From contig OX375875.1 in the NCBI GenBank assembly GCA_947359465.1, forward strand, positions 54,059,583-54,123,582: a DNA stretch of 64,000 nt, given 5' to 3'. Made by a program: the position numbers and the translations under genes. Below, piece by piece: positions 1 through 13,517 of the stretch; position 1 is the stretch's first letter; every line of letters begins with the position of its first letter. This DNA comes from Metellina segmentata (taxonomy: Eukaryota; Arthropoda; Arachnida; Araneae; Tetragnathidae). The notes below the pieces were generated by a model, which was given only the letters and a program-made list of their open reading frames with translations, did not search any database and was not told the origin of the DNA.

Positions 1-1734
1 GTGGATGGCTGCATGTAAGTTCAAGTAAGCTTCTGCCTCTCAGTAAAAGTTTCGTTTTCACACACACAAACCTCAGAGAATATTCAAAGCCTAACAAAAA
101 ATCTTGTCTTAATGTATCCGGACACGTTGGGTACCTTTTTTTTCAATGTGGTATAGAAACATTTTAATGACATTTTTAAGTTTGGTGTTATTTAATAATA
201 CTATTGGGCTATAGATATTTCAAATATATATTAATAATTTTCTAAAAAATATGATTATGTAAGAAATTTTAAAGAAAATTGTCAAAAACTTAAAATGTGC
301 TACACGAAAATCTATTCAGCCAATTTGAAAAATGATGCTACCAATATAAATTTTCATGCATTTTTCCAATGAACTAGAATCAAAATAGTATTTAAGTAAA
401 CAAAAATTTTACAAGCGATCGGAAAATGAATGCAAGATTTTTGATAGTTTTATAGTCCTATTTCTTAAATAAATGACCATAATTTTAAAACTTTTTAACT
501 CACTTAATTATTCAAGTTCATTCCTTAGACAACATTGTAATCTCTTCACTACCAACCATATAAAAAGTGTTTTAAAATCTTTTTTTTTTCTGATAAATAT
601 TATGAAATACTTTGAAGTTCACAAGGAAATGCCTCTTATAGATGGTGGCATCATAGAGGGCGTAATAATTTTTAAATAATACGATATTGGCTCAAGAACT
701 TTTTTTTTTTTTTTTGTATAAAGTGCTGTAATAAGTACAATTAATAATATTAAAATGTTAGAATCACAAAATATTTTTTTCATGTGCTATTTGTTTTTTG
801 GAAGTTTTTTTTCACGTACATAGGTACATTTTATCGCTTCAAAACATAAATTTTGTACACACTATATCATCAGCACTTTAAAATAACACAATATATGTAG
901 GAAATAAGACACAAAAACAATTTTTATTTCATTGTGTGTTGTATTTCATGAAACAGTTATTTTTCTTGATGCAATGGATTTATGACCCCTCTTTTTAACA
1001 GATTGCTTTGATCTGCAATTTCTTCGAAGATGAAAGTTATTAGACTTAACATTCAAATACTTGAAGAAAGGATTTATTGGCATATGTGGCTCAGGTATAT
1101 CTTGAACCATGTCTTGAAAGAACCTTTTTGGACCATTCTAAAATTATTAAGATGAAATCAAGTTTATGATCACTTGGTAATTAAAGTATTTTAAAGAATT
1201 TGGCTATCTTTGCAAGAAAGCATTTTGGTACATACCAAATAATAAACCTTTAGTTAGAAGTTTCTAGTCATTAAAATAAAGTTGTGTATGTTGAGTCATT
1301 TTTCAATTATCGGAGGTATTTTTTATTTGTTATTTTATGTTTTTACCTGATCTATTGAGCTTTTTGTCCGAACTTTCCCTGAAATGCCAGGGCTTATCAT
1401 TGAGTCTGTCAGAAACTTCCATTTTTAAGTATGGTTACCCCAGTCATATTTTTAAATAAGGCAGTCGTTACAGATTAAATTTTACTTGAAACTACGTAAA
1501 ATACATGGTTTGGAGTAATTGTAGTACTAATTGTGTGTGGGTATTCCGCAAAATTTATATCCATGTAACTCTCTTGACATGAAATGGAAACGGTACGTAA
1601 TGTTAACAAAGAAATAACTACCAACTGTTAGCTGATAATAAACAATAGCTAACATAATTTCCAAAAAAAAAAAAAATTCGGTTATCTCAATTAAAATTAG
1701 AAATATAGGTTGGTTGGTGTTTAGGTGTTTTATG

Positions 1735-1840
1735 GCGCAATGGCCATATTTGGGCAAACAAAAGACAACGTCAAGTAAAAATGTCGTGAAAGGAGAAAAA
1801 GGGATTGGGAACAGAACAGTGGAATGAAAAAGTACTTGGT
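1735..1840 (+). repeat. Dispersed repeat, copy A
   Basis: Contains AAAGACAACGTCAAGTAAAA, then GTCGTGAAAGGAGAAAAAGG. It matches the reverse strand of 5735-5830. Family not recognised. Confidence 0.6.
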
Positions 1841-3713
1841 ATCCCGAGAGCACGATCCGGGATCTTCCCGAAAGGAAGTTCGAGATTTACGACCTGTGTT
1901 CAGTGGTGCATGCGTTGACCTTTGATCCCGAGCTGTTACTATGTTACTACGTCCGTATTATCCGAAACGATCTACATTACCTCGGATAAACAAGGTTCTA
2001 CTGTACTTCAAAAATATTGTTGTGGTGGTAATGTAAATATGAGAAAAGAAAGAACATTTTTCAGAATATATATATCCCCACATTCCATACCTTCATCAAA
2101 AATATCTTGAGCTTTGCCTCTTTGTATTATTACTTGCAATCCTCACCATGACGCCTGAACTCTTTCAAGAGGAGTAATAATAAACTATTTAAAAAATCTT
2201 ATCGCTGGCAGACACCCCTTCACCTAAAGTGTTCAACATGAGAAATCCGATACGGAATATTGATGATACCTATCAATCCAGATCAACCGTTTCTCCCGTC
2301 TTCGATGAAGTGTGAAGTTAACGGATGCTTCTGGTGGTTTTAGTTCACGTATCTGATTAGTTTTAATATGCTCGACGCATGCTCTATTTTCTCTTTACTA
2401 TCTTGCCATGGTATTTCAGTTTATTTAATCTCTGTTTATAGTTTAGTTTCTGTTCGAGAAAGTTTCTTTTCTGTTTTCGTTGTTATGCTGCATGTTGCTC
2501 TGTAGATGTATTGAACCTTTTCTGGTTCTATTCTTGATTGGTTTCTTGAACTATTTTTAATTCTGTTGGCTACCTTTCATGAAAGTATGCTTATGACCAA
2601 ATAGTGTCTTTTCTTTGGTTTGTTTGGCATAAGGAAAGTATTTTTCTTTGGATTTTAGAGAACCATTCACAATTCTAATTTTGCAAACCCTGACGTTTTA
2701 TTGGGTAACCTCTATTACTCATCCTGAGAAGTGGGTTTATTTGCTTTGTTGCAAATGGTGAATTAAAAAGTCTACCCACTCCTGAAAAATATCAATACCA
2801 TTATTTGAGCCAATGTGAATTTATTTTTTAATATTTGCATTCACTTCACGAATATGTTATGTGTCTTCATTCCTTTTGTGACATACATTTTCAGAAAATA
2901 ATGTTTCTTTAAATTATCTGAAAACAAATACTCTGTTGTTTTTTTTCTCTTTAGAGTGGGAACAAAATATTTTACAAGTGAAAATAATTAAATCGGAATA
3001 AATGGGGAAATAAGAGAGATTTGAAATTTTTAGTGTTTGTGTGAAATTGGCCTATTTGAAATAAAGCAGTTTAACTTCCTTAAAATATTTATTTCGTTGA
3101 AACTATTTCAGGGGCGATGTTTTTCTCGCTCTCCACGTTATCTAAATGGGACTAGGCCATATTTGTAACTCTTCTAGGTTATAAAAACCAATTCTCTCAT
3201 TTCGCACCCCGTCAGAAAAAATGACATGTCTAAAAATAAAAATTTTGATGCTATGTCATTGAAAAATATGTATGAGGCGCCCCATCGTGTTATATTACTA
3301 TTCTGTAGAATATAATAGAAGTTATCACCATAAATACTATAAGTTCTACACCATAAATTCTATAAGTTCATTTTTCAACGCCATCATTAGCTAGTGACTT
3401 AAACTAACCAATCAGAGCCCAGCGCTGTTAAGAAAAACTGATAAGCTTTTAGTTTCGAACTTTAAATACCTATATTGTATCCCAAACGATAATTCAATTA
3501 ATTTTTATAAACTTGATATATTTGTAGATAAAAGAATGTAGGAATAATTGAATTTTTACTGTCCGCGAGTTAACTTTTCTTTATCGAACAAGGTATGTTT
3601 CAAACGTTGTTGCGCAATTTTGTTATAACTTTATTTGAGGAAGTATTGCAAACACAATTGTAAATTCGAAAAAAGAGTGAAATAAAATCAGATGTTTCAG
3701 ATTTTGTTTTGTT

Positions 3714-3733
3714 TTATTATTATTATTATTATT
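3714..3733 (+). repeat. (TTA)n microsatellite
   Basis: Short ATT run in otherwise unannotated AT-rich DNA. Confidence 0.8.
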
Positions 3734-5734
3734 TTATGAAACACTGTATAATCTGAACTGTCATTCATGTGTTATGGATGAAAAGCATTTTTAGTAGAAT
3801 TTTGGTTTTTGGAAAGGCTTTATTTCGTATGAAATTTTTCTCACCAGTGTTAGCGTGGTGATGTTCTATTTTAATGACGGTTGAAACGGATTCGTATCCG
3901 GAATTGGATTATTGAACAAATTCATGTACGATTCTCACGAAGATTTTTAAGTTTGGAAACCTCAAACTACATTTGATTGAGTTAATTCATACTTAAAAGA
4001 TTTTAATCTTCCACATTTCAAAATCGAATTTAAATCTCAAATGTCCAAAAATAAAATATAACATAATAGTAATCTGTTTGATACCTTCGATTCTTAATGC
4101 TCCCACTTCTATTGATTAGTTTTCTGAACTCTTCCTCGAAAGCTTTTTTGTCTGTTCTGTTAGAGATAAAAATAGAAGTCCAGTAAATAATTTACGAAAT
4201 GTATTTGAAAGGATTCTCTGCGTCTCCTTTTTGTTTGCTGTCTGTTGTGAGTAATGTCAGGGTTCACGGATTTCCAGTGAAATTTAGAATTTCAGAATAA
4301 ACCTGGCGTTGATAAATATTTTTCTTTGAAATAGGATCCTTATAGTTCACGTATTTTTATGAAATTCTAATCAAGATTATTTTTATTCCATTTTATTTGC
4401 ATGTGAAAAATAAATGAATTGTTAGTTTTCTGAGACAAATTCCAATTTTTCAATTGTGCCCTCGGCAATTTTTTTTAATTCTAATGTTTTTCAGCTTTAA
4501 AAATTTATTAGTTCTAAGATTTTTTGAATTATTTCTTCATCTGGGGGTAGCCAAAACATTACTATTTTCAATTAAGGTTGTCAGAAATATTAAATTTCTT
4601 CCTATTTCCTACTGCTATCTCTTGGGTACTTGATAAAATATTTAAATGTTTACTGAAAAGATGATTTTTTGACATATTTTCGAATTAAGTAACAGCATAA
4701 TAAACACTGTTGGTTGTGGTCAAGAATGGTGGTGTTTACTATTTGTGGTCTGTCCAACTTCCTGTCTGGATGCAAATATATCCTCGTCAGATGAAAGGGA
4801 ATATGTTGGAACTAGACCAAATTGATTTATGTGGTTCTAGAAGAATGGTTTTTGTAGTAATACCGAACAGTTTCGGATTGCGATTCGATCGCATAGGAAT
4901 ATTAAGATTCCTACTGTCTATGTAGTTTACCGACACCCTGACGAACGCTGATCCCGCGAGTCTATTTACTATGGAGGTTATTTTAATTACTTCAACACTA
5001 CCTACAATAAACATCAGTTAAAAGCACGTTAGCTAAATTAATAATTAAGTATTTAAAAACATAATGTAGAGACGAGATTTCAAGACTTAAAACATGTTCT
5101 AACCTTTTCACAGTGGGACTACACGTCAAGACAGATTTATATAAACTCGATAAACATTTTTTTGGTTTGTGAAAAAAATTTTACTGTAATGTGTGCAATC
5201 TGTTTTCCAAATTGTCTTTATAATAGATTTGTACTAGTGCAAAGGAAAAGAGAAAATCTACAATGCTGCATTAATTACTTCGTTCACTTAACCCAAGCCG
5301 CCAAGGAATTTATCTGATTAAACATGCCTGGATAGCTTATTTGAAAAGATACAATATATTACATATTCTCAAAAAGTTTATACGTTTACACATGGTAAAA
5401 TAATAATAAAAAGACTACCCTAAATCTTCCGTTTCAACAAAATAGTAAATAGTAGTAAAGTAATTTTTGAACTGTGATTTCTTCAGCGATGTGGCATGAG
5501 CATATCTCAATGCGTTTGAAGACGTTTGGATTTTTTAATAAGCTCAATTTGTGCCAAATATTTTTTTGTCTGTTGGCCTTACGACACGATATTGATTTGT
5601 ATAAATACAATCAAAGGTGTGGTTGGCATCGCCTTTATCGTAATATCAACAGAGGGGAGTATTTATTAAATTTAAATCTGATTAGATATGTGCCCTTAGA
5701 GACAAGTCCATTTAGATATGTTTGGCCTTGCTTT

Positions 5735-5830
5735 CACATCCTACCACTGTTTCCAATTCCTTTTTTCCCCTTTCACGACTTTTTTTTTACTTTACGTTGT
5801 CTGTGTTTGGCGCAGCATGGTAAACGCGAA
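5735..5830 (-). repeat. Dispersed repeat, copy B
   Basis: Reverse complement of copy A at 1735, with AGACAACGTAAAGTAAAA and GTCGTGAAAGGGGAAAAAAG. Confidence 0.6.
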
Positions 5831-6869
5831 ATGAAGCGAACTACAGTTTCAGTTGTCACTCCTTTAAACGAAACCTCTGATGTTTGAATTCAACTTGCGC
5901 ACTTAAGTTTAAAGGTCCCCAGACACTTGAGCATCGTGTCCCACAACATGGGCGGCTCTGAATCTCGAATCAGTCACGAAACACACGAACCAACCATTTT
6001 CCAAAAGTGGCGAATGCTCAGACAACTGTGAATATTGATGATATTCAAGATTAAGGTGAAAGCCATTTCCGGTGTATTCTTCCTGGAATCCTCCCACCCT
6101 TCTATTTCGCCTGATCAGTTTTCGCATCCGATTCGGAGAAGTCCTATCATCCCAGCAGCGACCGGATCGGAAGCAGAAATAAAATCTCTCCAATTCATTT
6201 GTTGATTGAAATCTCGATTGTGGGTTATCCGCGTAACGGGTCACATCTCAGTGAAATGCTCGCCTCATTGCGCTTCCTCGTCCGTTTTTATCCATTGTTT
6301 TCACTGCTCCGCGGATGAAACTTTCGGGAACTCTCTTTTTGTTAGTTTGTAGATTAATTGTTACGCTGATCTGGATTTGCTTTGTGTACCACGTTGCTCC
6401 ACTTCCTAATTAGGCATTTTTGCTTCGTGAGATAGTTGCGTAATCGCTGTTATGGTTGTGCACGGTCGTAACTTGTGACGGAGGGGACATAAATTTATTT
6501 TAATGATTGATTGTGTAAGGTTTTTAAACTATTTCGGAAACAACTGTTGTGCTTGTCGCCGTCAGGCTTAGCCAGCCCGTCAGTAACCGTGCTCGTAAGA
6601 TAAAGGACCGTACGCTTGAGATAAATGCATTGTAGCCAATAGATTCATCTGAGGCCCGGAGACCAAATACAGCCCTTCAAATAGGTTTGACCGGCCCGCG
6701 GTAGACCGCCGCCTAGGTGACTTGCTCTGTTCATCCCAACCAGTTATGTAAACTGGTACAGTGTCTCACGACACTAAACACGGGATGTGTTAATTGTCTA
6801 AATAAGTCACTAGGCCAGTTTTTTGTTTTAATTTTGCTGCATTGCTAGTATCCCACTAGCAGACCGTTA

Positions 6870-8165
6870 AGCCGCGTTTACACCGGGGTTGCAAACGCAC
6901 CCACCTCCAAATATAGGAAGACTAGCCATTGCGTGGCTAGCCTACGTTGCCGTTTGCTTCGCTAACCAACACCACGGGCAACGCCGTGATGTAAAGTATT
7001 AATCTAGTGTAAAATTTTCCGCAGATTTCAAATCCGTTAAAGATATATTCAATTTAAAAATTAATTATTTAAAGAATCATATTTTTAGGAATCAAAATTT
7101 AGTAAAATTTTCCGCAGATTTCAAATTTGTTGAAATTTTCAATCTATCTTTAGCGATTCCGATTTTACGAAAAAAACCTGAACAATCCCAGTCAATATGT
7201 TCTTTTATTTCTTGCTCTCATTGGCGGAAATGGAATGGGACAGGAAATGTAATCTGTTTCTTTTTTTTTTTAACTCAAAGGGCAGAAGATGCAATCTGGT
7301 TTTTTTTTCTTGAAAGAGAAAGTTTATATGATGTCCCAATCTCTTGTGAAAATATAGAAGGTCACGTGAGTAAAAAGGTCCATTTTCGGGGGTTTCTGCT
7401 TTTCTCCGGAAGAAAAGCGTTTGAAGAACCAGGTAGAGAATAAAACTATTAAATTCATTTTAAAATATTCTGGATTAAATTTTAAAATTCGCCGCGACCC
7501 AAAAATTGCAAAAAATTTGGACTACCTGTGTGCCAAATCTCATTGCTATAAGTGCCGTAGATTGTCAGGATTTTGTGGCCGTGAAAAAAAAACCAGACAA
7601 ACAAACCATTCCTTCTATAATATTAGAGATATTCCGAGAAACGGTTCTGATTTTATCGTCAAGATATCTTGTCGGGGTGGCGAGTTTGCAACTCCAATTT
7701 TGTTTTCCCACCAGGAGTCTGTAAAGACCTAAGGGCTGCAACTTTTTGGAGGACATTTCTCCGAGACCAAATTTGGGGTGAAAATGCTCCCCTATTTCGT
7801 CTCTTTTCAGTATTACAAAGAATCACCGCTCCCCTCTGCCCGTCGGCACCCCGTGGTCGCTCACGCCGTCTTTAGTTCGCTCTCTTGACTTTTTGCCCTC
7901 TCGCTTTTAACGATGGGCTCACCGAGTACCTCCGAGGGCCCCGTTGTTTCGACTAGATTACGCTGGCTGCTGCAAGCGCAATATCCTCCAAACTCGACGT
8001 CTTGATGCATGGTGATCACTCTTTTCTACAAAGGAGTGAGAAGAGTGCTCATCCCTTTGCGTTGCCGAAAGAAGTCGACAAAGCGTTTACGCCGCAGTGG
8101 GTTGAAAAGGGGTCGTCACAAAAGGTGGGAGAAAAAATATTTGCAACTCCAGTGTAAACGTGGCT
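6870..8165. mobile_element. PIF/Harbinger-like element (TTA target site)
   Basis: Inverted ends AGCCGCGTTTACACCGG and, reversed, AGCCACGTTTACACTGG, extending to GTTGCAAA. A TTA is duplicated at 6867-6869 and 8166-8168. A 3-bp TWA duplication is diagnostic of PIF/Harbinger. Without the nested Helitron (6922-7629) it is about 590 bp. No transposase was recognised. Confidence 0.8.
6922..7629 (-). mobile_element. Non-autonomous Helitron, family 1
   Basis: Read on the minus strand it begins TCTCTAATATTATAGAAG and ends in a GCCACGCAATGGCTAG hairpin end, inserted between A and T with no duplication. This is the Helitron structure. Nested in the PIF/Harbinger-like element. No Rep-helicase coding. 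Confidence 0.85.
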
Positions 8166-9428
8166 TTAGATAAGATCCTGTACTGCCAAGAGAACTGCTC
8201 CAGATATAAAATCTACCCTTGTATGTTGACGTAGAAACAAAACTTATCCTGTTTTCCACATGGATGCTTGGAGAAATGTGTTCAAGTTTGTCACTTTGAC
8301 TCACTTAATAACAATTTGAAATACATTTTTAAAGAAGTTTACTTATCGTCGATATCTATACTAGTTAACTGCCTTTCCACTGCCAGTATTTGCGAAAAAC
8401 AAAATTCAAGTTGTCATTTCCTAGTCATCCCGACTCAAAATGAACGAGCCATGTTTCTATAGGAACCGCCGCCACCCAGATATGGTGTCAAAAGCAGTTC
8501 TCGTGATAGACTGACAGTATCTATTTCATTACTCCATGTTTTACTTACACAGATGTATACGTTTTTCTCTTTCCCTGTTCGCATCTGGCAATGTTCAGCT
8601 TTAAGTTAAAAATAAAATGAAAATATTTTAAACTTAGAAACAGACTGCACATTAGAGTATGAGGAATGTTGCACACTTTTCCTTGACTTGAGGAATTGGG
8701 TACCACGTGGGACTCCAGCATACTTATGTGTTAATCTTATTTTTGTTCGAATGTTCAAGTGTGGCTAAGCTAGGGTGACCAACTTTAGGCCTTGAATTTA
8801 AGGGAGATTTAGTCGCGATAAATTGCATTTTTAGCGGCTCGACGTCACTCCTATAAATGTTTGTAGAGTTGATAACATTCAACAAAACAAAATTTTGCAT
8901 TGTATATAATTTACAAATCACAATACGGACTCAAATATTTTGAAAAGTATTGTGAATTTGTTTTTAAGTCACTTAAAATGCTGAACCAACTTCTATATTT
9001 CCTGTTTACAATCAGGAAACGGATATTCCATCATCAATAGTAATATGCTAAGCTTTCTGTCGATTATTATAGGTAATTTTTCCATATTTATGGATAAGTA
9101 CCTATTAGTTTAAACTCTGGATAATAGAAGTTTGTATAGGAATAAATATATTTAGCGGGAATACTACGTAATTTAAATTTTGTGATTTTTTTTTATTGTT
9201 CATGATTTGTACTTTAGAGATAGAAGGTCAATACAGCAGCAGTCGGAAAGATACATTAAGGAAGCTGTAATACAGGAGTTCCCCGTGAAATATGGAAGAG
9301 TTAATCACTCTGATTAGCCTGGCTAAAAAGAAAAACAAACAATGGCTTTCTGGTACATTCCTGGTATCGAGAGTGATACCAGTGCTTTTTCTTTGATACT
9401 CAACATACATGATTTTCGACACCTTGTT

Positions 9429-9758
9429 GCCGACCAACCGGTATAGTGGTTAAGGTGTTAGCCTCTAGATCGGAAGGTTCCTGGTTCGAATCCAGGTCCG
9501 GGGATGGATGTTTGTAAACGTATGGTGTAGAGGCGGCTGATGCACCTTAAATCTGTCGTGGCCGAAAGTCCTCACGTTGGGTTGGCGTGGAAGTTTGGAC
9601 AGTGGGGTGCCAGCTCAGGTGTTGCTTCGTCATCTGACCGTAGTTCAAAATTACGAGGTGTTGTCCTCGAATCTTTGCCTTAAGGGACTGATTCCGGACC
9701 GTCGTCAATAGCCCGTTGTGTTGCTCTAGTACGACGTTAACTAAAATTACCATTACCA
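9429..9758 (+). mobile_element. tRNA-derived SINE, type 1, full length
   Basis: Head GCCGACCAACCGGTATAGTG with A box and B box GGTTCGAATCC, a body containing GGCGGCTGATGCACC, and a tail of ATTACC repeats. A perfect 13-bp target duplication tcgacaccttgtt flanks it at 9416-9428 and 9759-9771. The intact duplication indicates a recent insertion. Confidence 0.93.
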
Positions 9759-10491
9759 TCGACACCTTGTTAACATATTTAACCATTCATGTCTCCTTAC
9801 CTTTCCCTTCGGGATTGATCTCGAAATCCCACGATTGTGTTTCTCCAGTGCGATGTTAATTCAACTACCTACCTTCACATAATTACTGCACTCCTTGCTT
9901 AAACACAATGAAAAGATCTATCACATATAGTACCTAAACTTCACGTTTCCTGATGTGTCCCTTTGGCCCTAGTTTCAGGTTGGTATGTTTCCCTGGGTAT
10001 ATTTCTCTCTTCTGTGTGTCAAACTTCCTTGTGAGTGAATGCTCATTTACTTGACCTTGTTTGCGCAGTTGGGCCCAAGTTTGGCTGAAGGACCATGAGC
10101 ATCCATAGATTCCTGTAAATGTCCGAAATTGTGTTCGACTAACTGTAAAGCCCGTTGAGATAAGAATACAACGGGTTGTGAAAATCACTTATTGCTTTTC
10201 AAGTGTTATTATTTTCAGGGAAGTAATGCTAAATAAGGACGGCTCATTCAAAAATAAAACTCTAAATATGCTTCATTGTTCACGAATATTTACAACTTAA
10301 ATACTCCGCCAATTTAGTTCAGTAAGTCCAAGCTCACAACTAAAAAATTCAACCCTGTAATAATCCCACAAAATCTCGTATTTTGATATAGAACGCAATT
10401 AAACTTGCCTCAAACTACTCTATTAATAATTCTAAATGAAAAATTAATATTTTATGGTGTTGTCAAGTATAGAAAATTACATACTTATTAA

Positions 10492-10693
10492 CCTTTTGAC
10501 TACGGCTATAGATATAACTTTCACTATCCTTTCTTGGCGCGATTCTTAGAGCTTTCAAGGTACAACTGCTGTAATCTATATTCTTTTTTGGTGCGATTCT
10601 TATAACTTTCAAAATACAACTGATGTACTGGCCGTTGTCTAAGTTCTTTCTTGACGCGATCATGATACAACTGTACCGGCCGTAGTCTAAAGG
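10492..10693. mobile_element. TTAA-flanked MITE with internal repeats
   Basis: Ends CCTTTTGACTACGGC and, reversed, CCTTTAGACTACGGC, one mismatch in 15. TTAA flanks it at 10488-10491 and 10694-10697, as in piggyBac-type insertions. Inside, a unit with GGCGCGATTCTTATAACTTT is repeated about three times. A second copy is at 14405. Confidence 0.8.
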
Positions 10694-10929
10694 TTAATTA
10701 TTTTATCGCATGTTTGTTTTCAAAATAAATTGTAACTAATGAGGAGAGTGAATGATAATCAAGTGTTACTTCGTGTGTATCAGTATTATATGCAGTAGTT
10801 ATTGTTCATGAATTCGTGATGGACGCAATTTTCTCCAGATGCGCTGTAATTATTAATTTTTTCCCTTAGATTTAATTATTTATTTCCCTTTAGATTTAAT
10901 TTTAAATTTCGGTTGCGATTTCTGGTGGT

Positions 10930-10965
10930 TACTTTCGTCTTGTAATGCATTACAAGACGGAAGTA
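10930..10965. repeat. 36-bp near-perfect palindrome
   Basis: Centre GTCTTGTAATGCATTACAAG; arms extend to TACTT on the left and AAGTA on the right with one mismatched pair. Confidence 0.85.
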
Positions 10966-13517
10966 CTGCATTCATTCTGGTACTTGGACTAAACAAAAAC
11001 ATTTGTCCTTCGTTTAGATTTGATTATTCTGAACTGGTATACAAGGAGAGATAAAAATTTCCCGAGTTTCAACTTTTGTATCCTTTTTCTTTTTTAAGTT
11101 TCGAGTTTGAAAAAACCATGTTCACATTCCAGATGTCCCTTTAAACTTACACAACGTTTAGACCATGGAATGGGGCAACTTTTTATTTTTTACAATCGAA
11201 GTATTCCTTTTCCCCCCAAACTGCTTTCTCAGAGGTTGATGTCTCTGGAAAAAATGGCCGAAAATTGAAATGAAATTAATGCCTTGAACAAGAGTCCGTG
11301 AAAGGATTTCTCCCCCTTTTGTTAACCGCTAAATGAAAGGTCTGAAAACGAGAGAAGCCATTAAAAGGAGCTTAGATTCAAGATGAATAGTTACCGCGCA
11401 GCGGTTATGTGGAAGGAATGGCATTCCGTTCTTTTGTTAATACCTGTTGATGCAGATGACCTAAATTCTTTGTTCTCTCATATTAGTTGAGTTCAGACTA
11501 GGAGGGAAGAGAGGCATCGATTCTGTTGTTAATTCCCGCACCATTAACCAACGCCATTTTCCCTCCTTTTTCTACCACAGCTTCATTTTAAAAACTTTGT
11601 GGAGCAGCTCCACTTTTAGCATCATGGCACATTTTGCATTTAATTACATAGGCAAATGCTAATAATTGTTCCTATGTGACATTTAAGTACAGCTATTTTC
11701 GTAACGAACTGGTGAAGTTCTACTTTCGTTGAGAAAATAATTGAGAGTTTTATGGACTGAAATGTCTTCAACTATTTGAAAAGGCCGCAACTAAAAATGC
11801 CTGTAATTATAAGTACCCAGTTGCGTTCGAATAACTGTTCGTTGATAGAAATCGCAGCAACTTTTCACCCTAATTTTCTCATCCGCTTGATAATAGCTTA
11901 GTAATGTGCACTTGGAATTCTTCGAAGGCCATTAAAGACTGATTATACTAATTTAGTGTTTGGCATCTTAATTCTGTAGTTAAGTATCATGTTTCTTACC
12001 ATGGTAAACTACAACAGACAGTAATTCTATAACATGTACTGATTTAAAAAAAATATATCTTCACCATTGCGTGTATTCTGTATCGATGGATTACTTGGCT
12101 TGTGCATCGTGAATCCAGTTCTTTCCAATTGAAGCCGTATTTTGACCTCCAAAGGAAGGCGTGTCATCGTAACGGCATGCCGCAAACCCTTTGAATAAGC
12201 TTTGTGTGTAGATTGAAGATAGACATCATTAACTACGTGATAGTACTTGGGAGACGGAGCCTTGTTATTGTTTGCGAAATATCGTCACTGGCTTGCTGTT
12301 TATAAGTCTGTATTGTTTCAGCTGAAGGAAATAGGACGAAAGGGTTGGTCAATTATGCTATGAATGGCAAAAAGTAGTGTGTCGTCTATACTTGATGGAT
12401 GACTCGAGGATTTAAGGAAGAAGCTGTGAAATATTATGTATGCCGATTGTGTTATTGCCATATTCTTGCCGAAAACCGTTGAACAAATCTAGAAATTTTG
12501 AGTCTTATAAAACAATCAAATGTCGAAAATGTAAATTTAGGTCATGGACTTATCTATTGCATGTTTCCAAAGTATGTCCGCGGTATTTTTTTTAACTCGT
12601 GGAGAAATTGTAAAGGAACTGTTTCCCCAAGTCGTAATTGTTATTATTTGGTCTTGAAAAATATTTTAAATGTTCTAAATCTGGTTTTTTCCCCCTACAT
12701 TTTTCTCCATAACTTGTGCATTCAGAAATTTGTTTCAAGAAAGTGTGTTGTGATATGGAAAACTCTAAATAAACAGTCACAAAATGTAAACTCACATTCA
12801 AGAGAAAATATTTTGTGAAACCTTGATTTGTCGATGCCTAATTGACTTAATGTGAAATCTAAGTTGTGTTCCAAATAATATACAGTTTATTAATTTTGCT
12901 CTTTCTTTAATTTTGCTTTATTTCTTTTTCTACTAAGTGGATCATATGATCAATCAGGGTGGTAACAGAACCGGGAAATCAGGGAATTCTCAGGGAACTT
13001 TTCAATTCTGGAAATATCCGGGAATTCTCAGGAAAAATTTCCAAATTTCACAAAAAATCAGGGAATTTTAAAAAATTTTATGAAAACTGTAACTATTGTC
13101 GTTTGTGGACTATTTAGAGATGCGCGATTACAGGTACTTTTGAGAATAGAATAAATCGTTTTTGCCGAAATAGTAAGTCGTATAAAGAACACCGGCGTCG
13201 TAATTTTCGTACCCATCGAAAACCGCCGCCGTGGTTTTCGTTAACGGAGCGTCTCGTCGCCATGAGGACAGCGATACAACTTGTGGTATACAATTTTAAA
13301 TTTGTGTAACTAATAATGTTTTTTGGTGCATTAAATTAATATTTTTTGCTCGCAATTATATTTTTGTAGAATTTTTTGGTAAAACTACGTATATAGCGGT
13401 GTTACTGCTTTGGCGCTTTTTTGCGAACTTCTAAATTCGCCAAGGAAGGAATTATTTCAAATGAATCAATAAAATCAACCGACAGTTCAACGAATTTTGA
13501 AAGAACTTAAAAGAATA

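Larger units (their letters stand above)
1..6866. other. AT-rich non-coding DNA left of the first transposon
   Basis: Probably upstream DNA or a very long intron of Src42A. Apart from one dispersed repeat pair and a microsatellite I see no gene. The stretch 5890-6480 is less AT-rich and not repeated in the window. Confidence 0.5.

Noticed and set aside
1..14. Window start reads WMAA before gtaagt and could be the end of an SH3 exon (as in DWW).
   Set aside because: Only 14 bases are visible, and no matching SH3-end exon was found before 17580.
5474..5887. 137-residue open frame.
   Set aside because: It overlaps the dispersed repeat and poly-pyrimidine runs; the product is low-complexity and unrecognised.
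5909..6244. 111-residue open frame on the minus strand.
   Set aside because: No family resemblance or splice context; kept only as a possible regulatory block.
9429..9500. A tRNA gene at the SINE head.
   Set aside because: A and B boxes are present but the acceptor stem does not close, and a SINE body follows.
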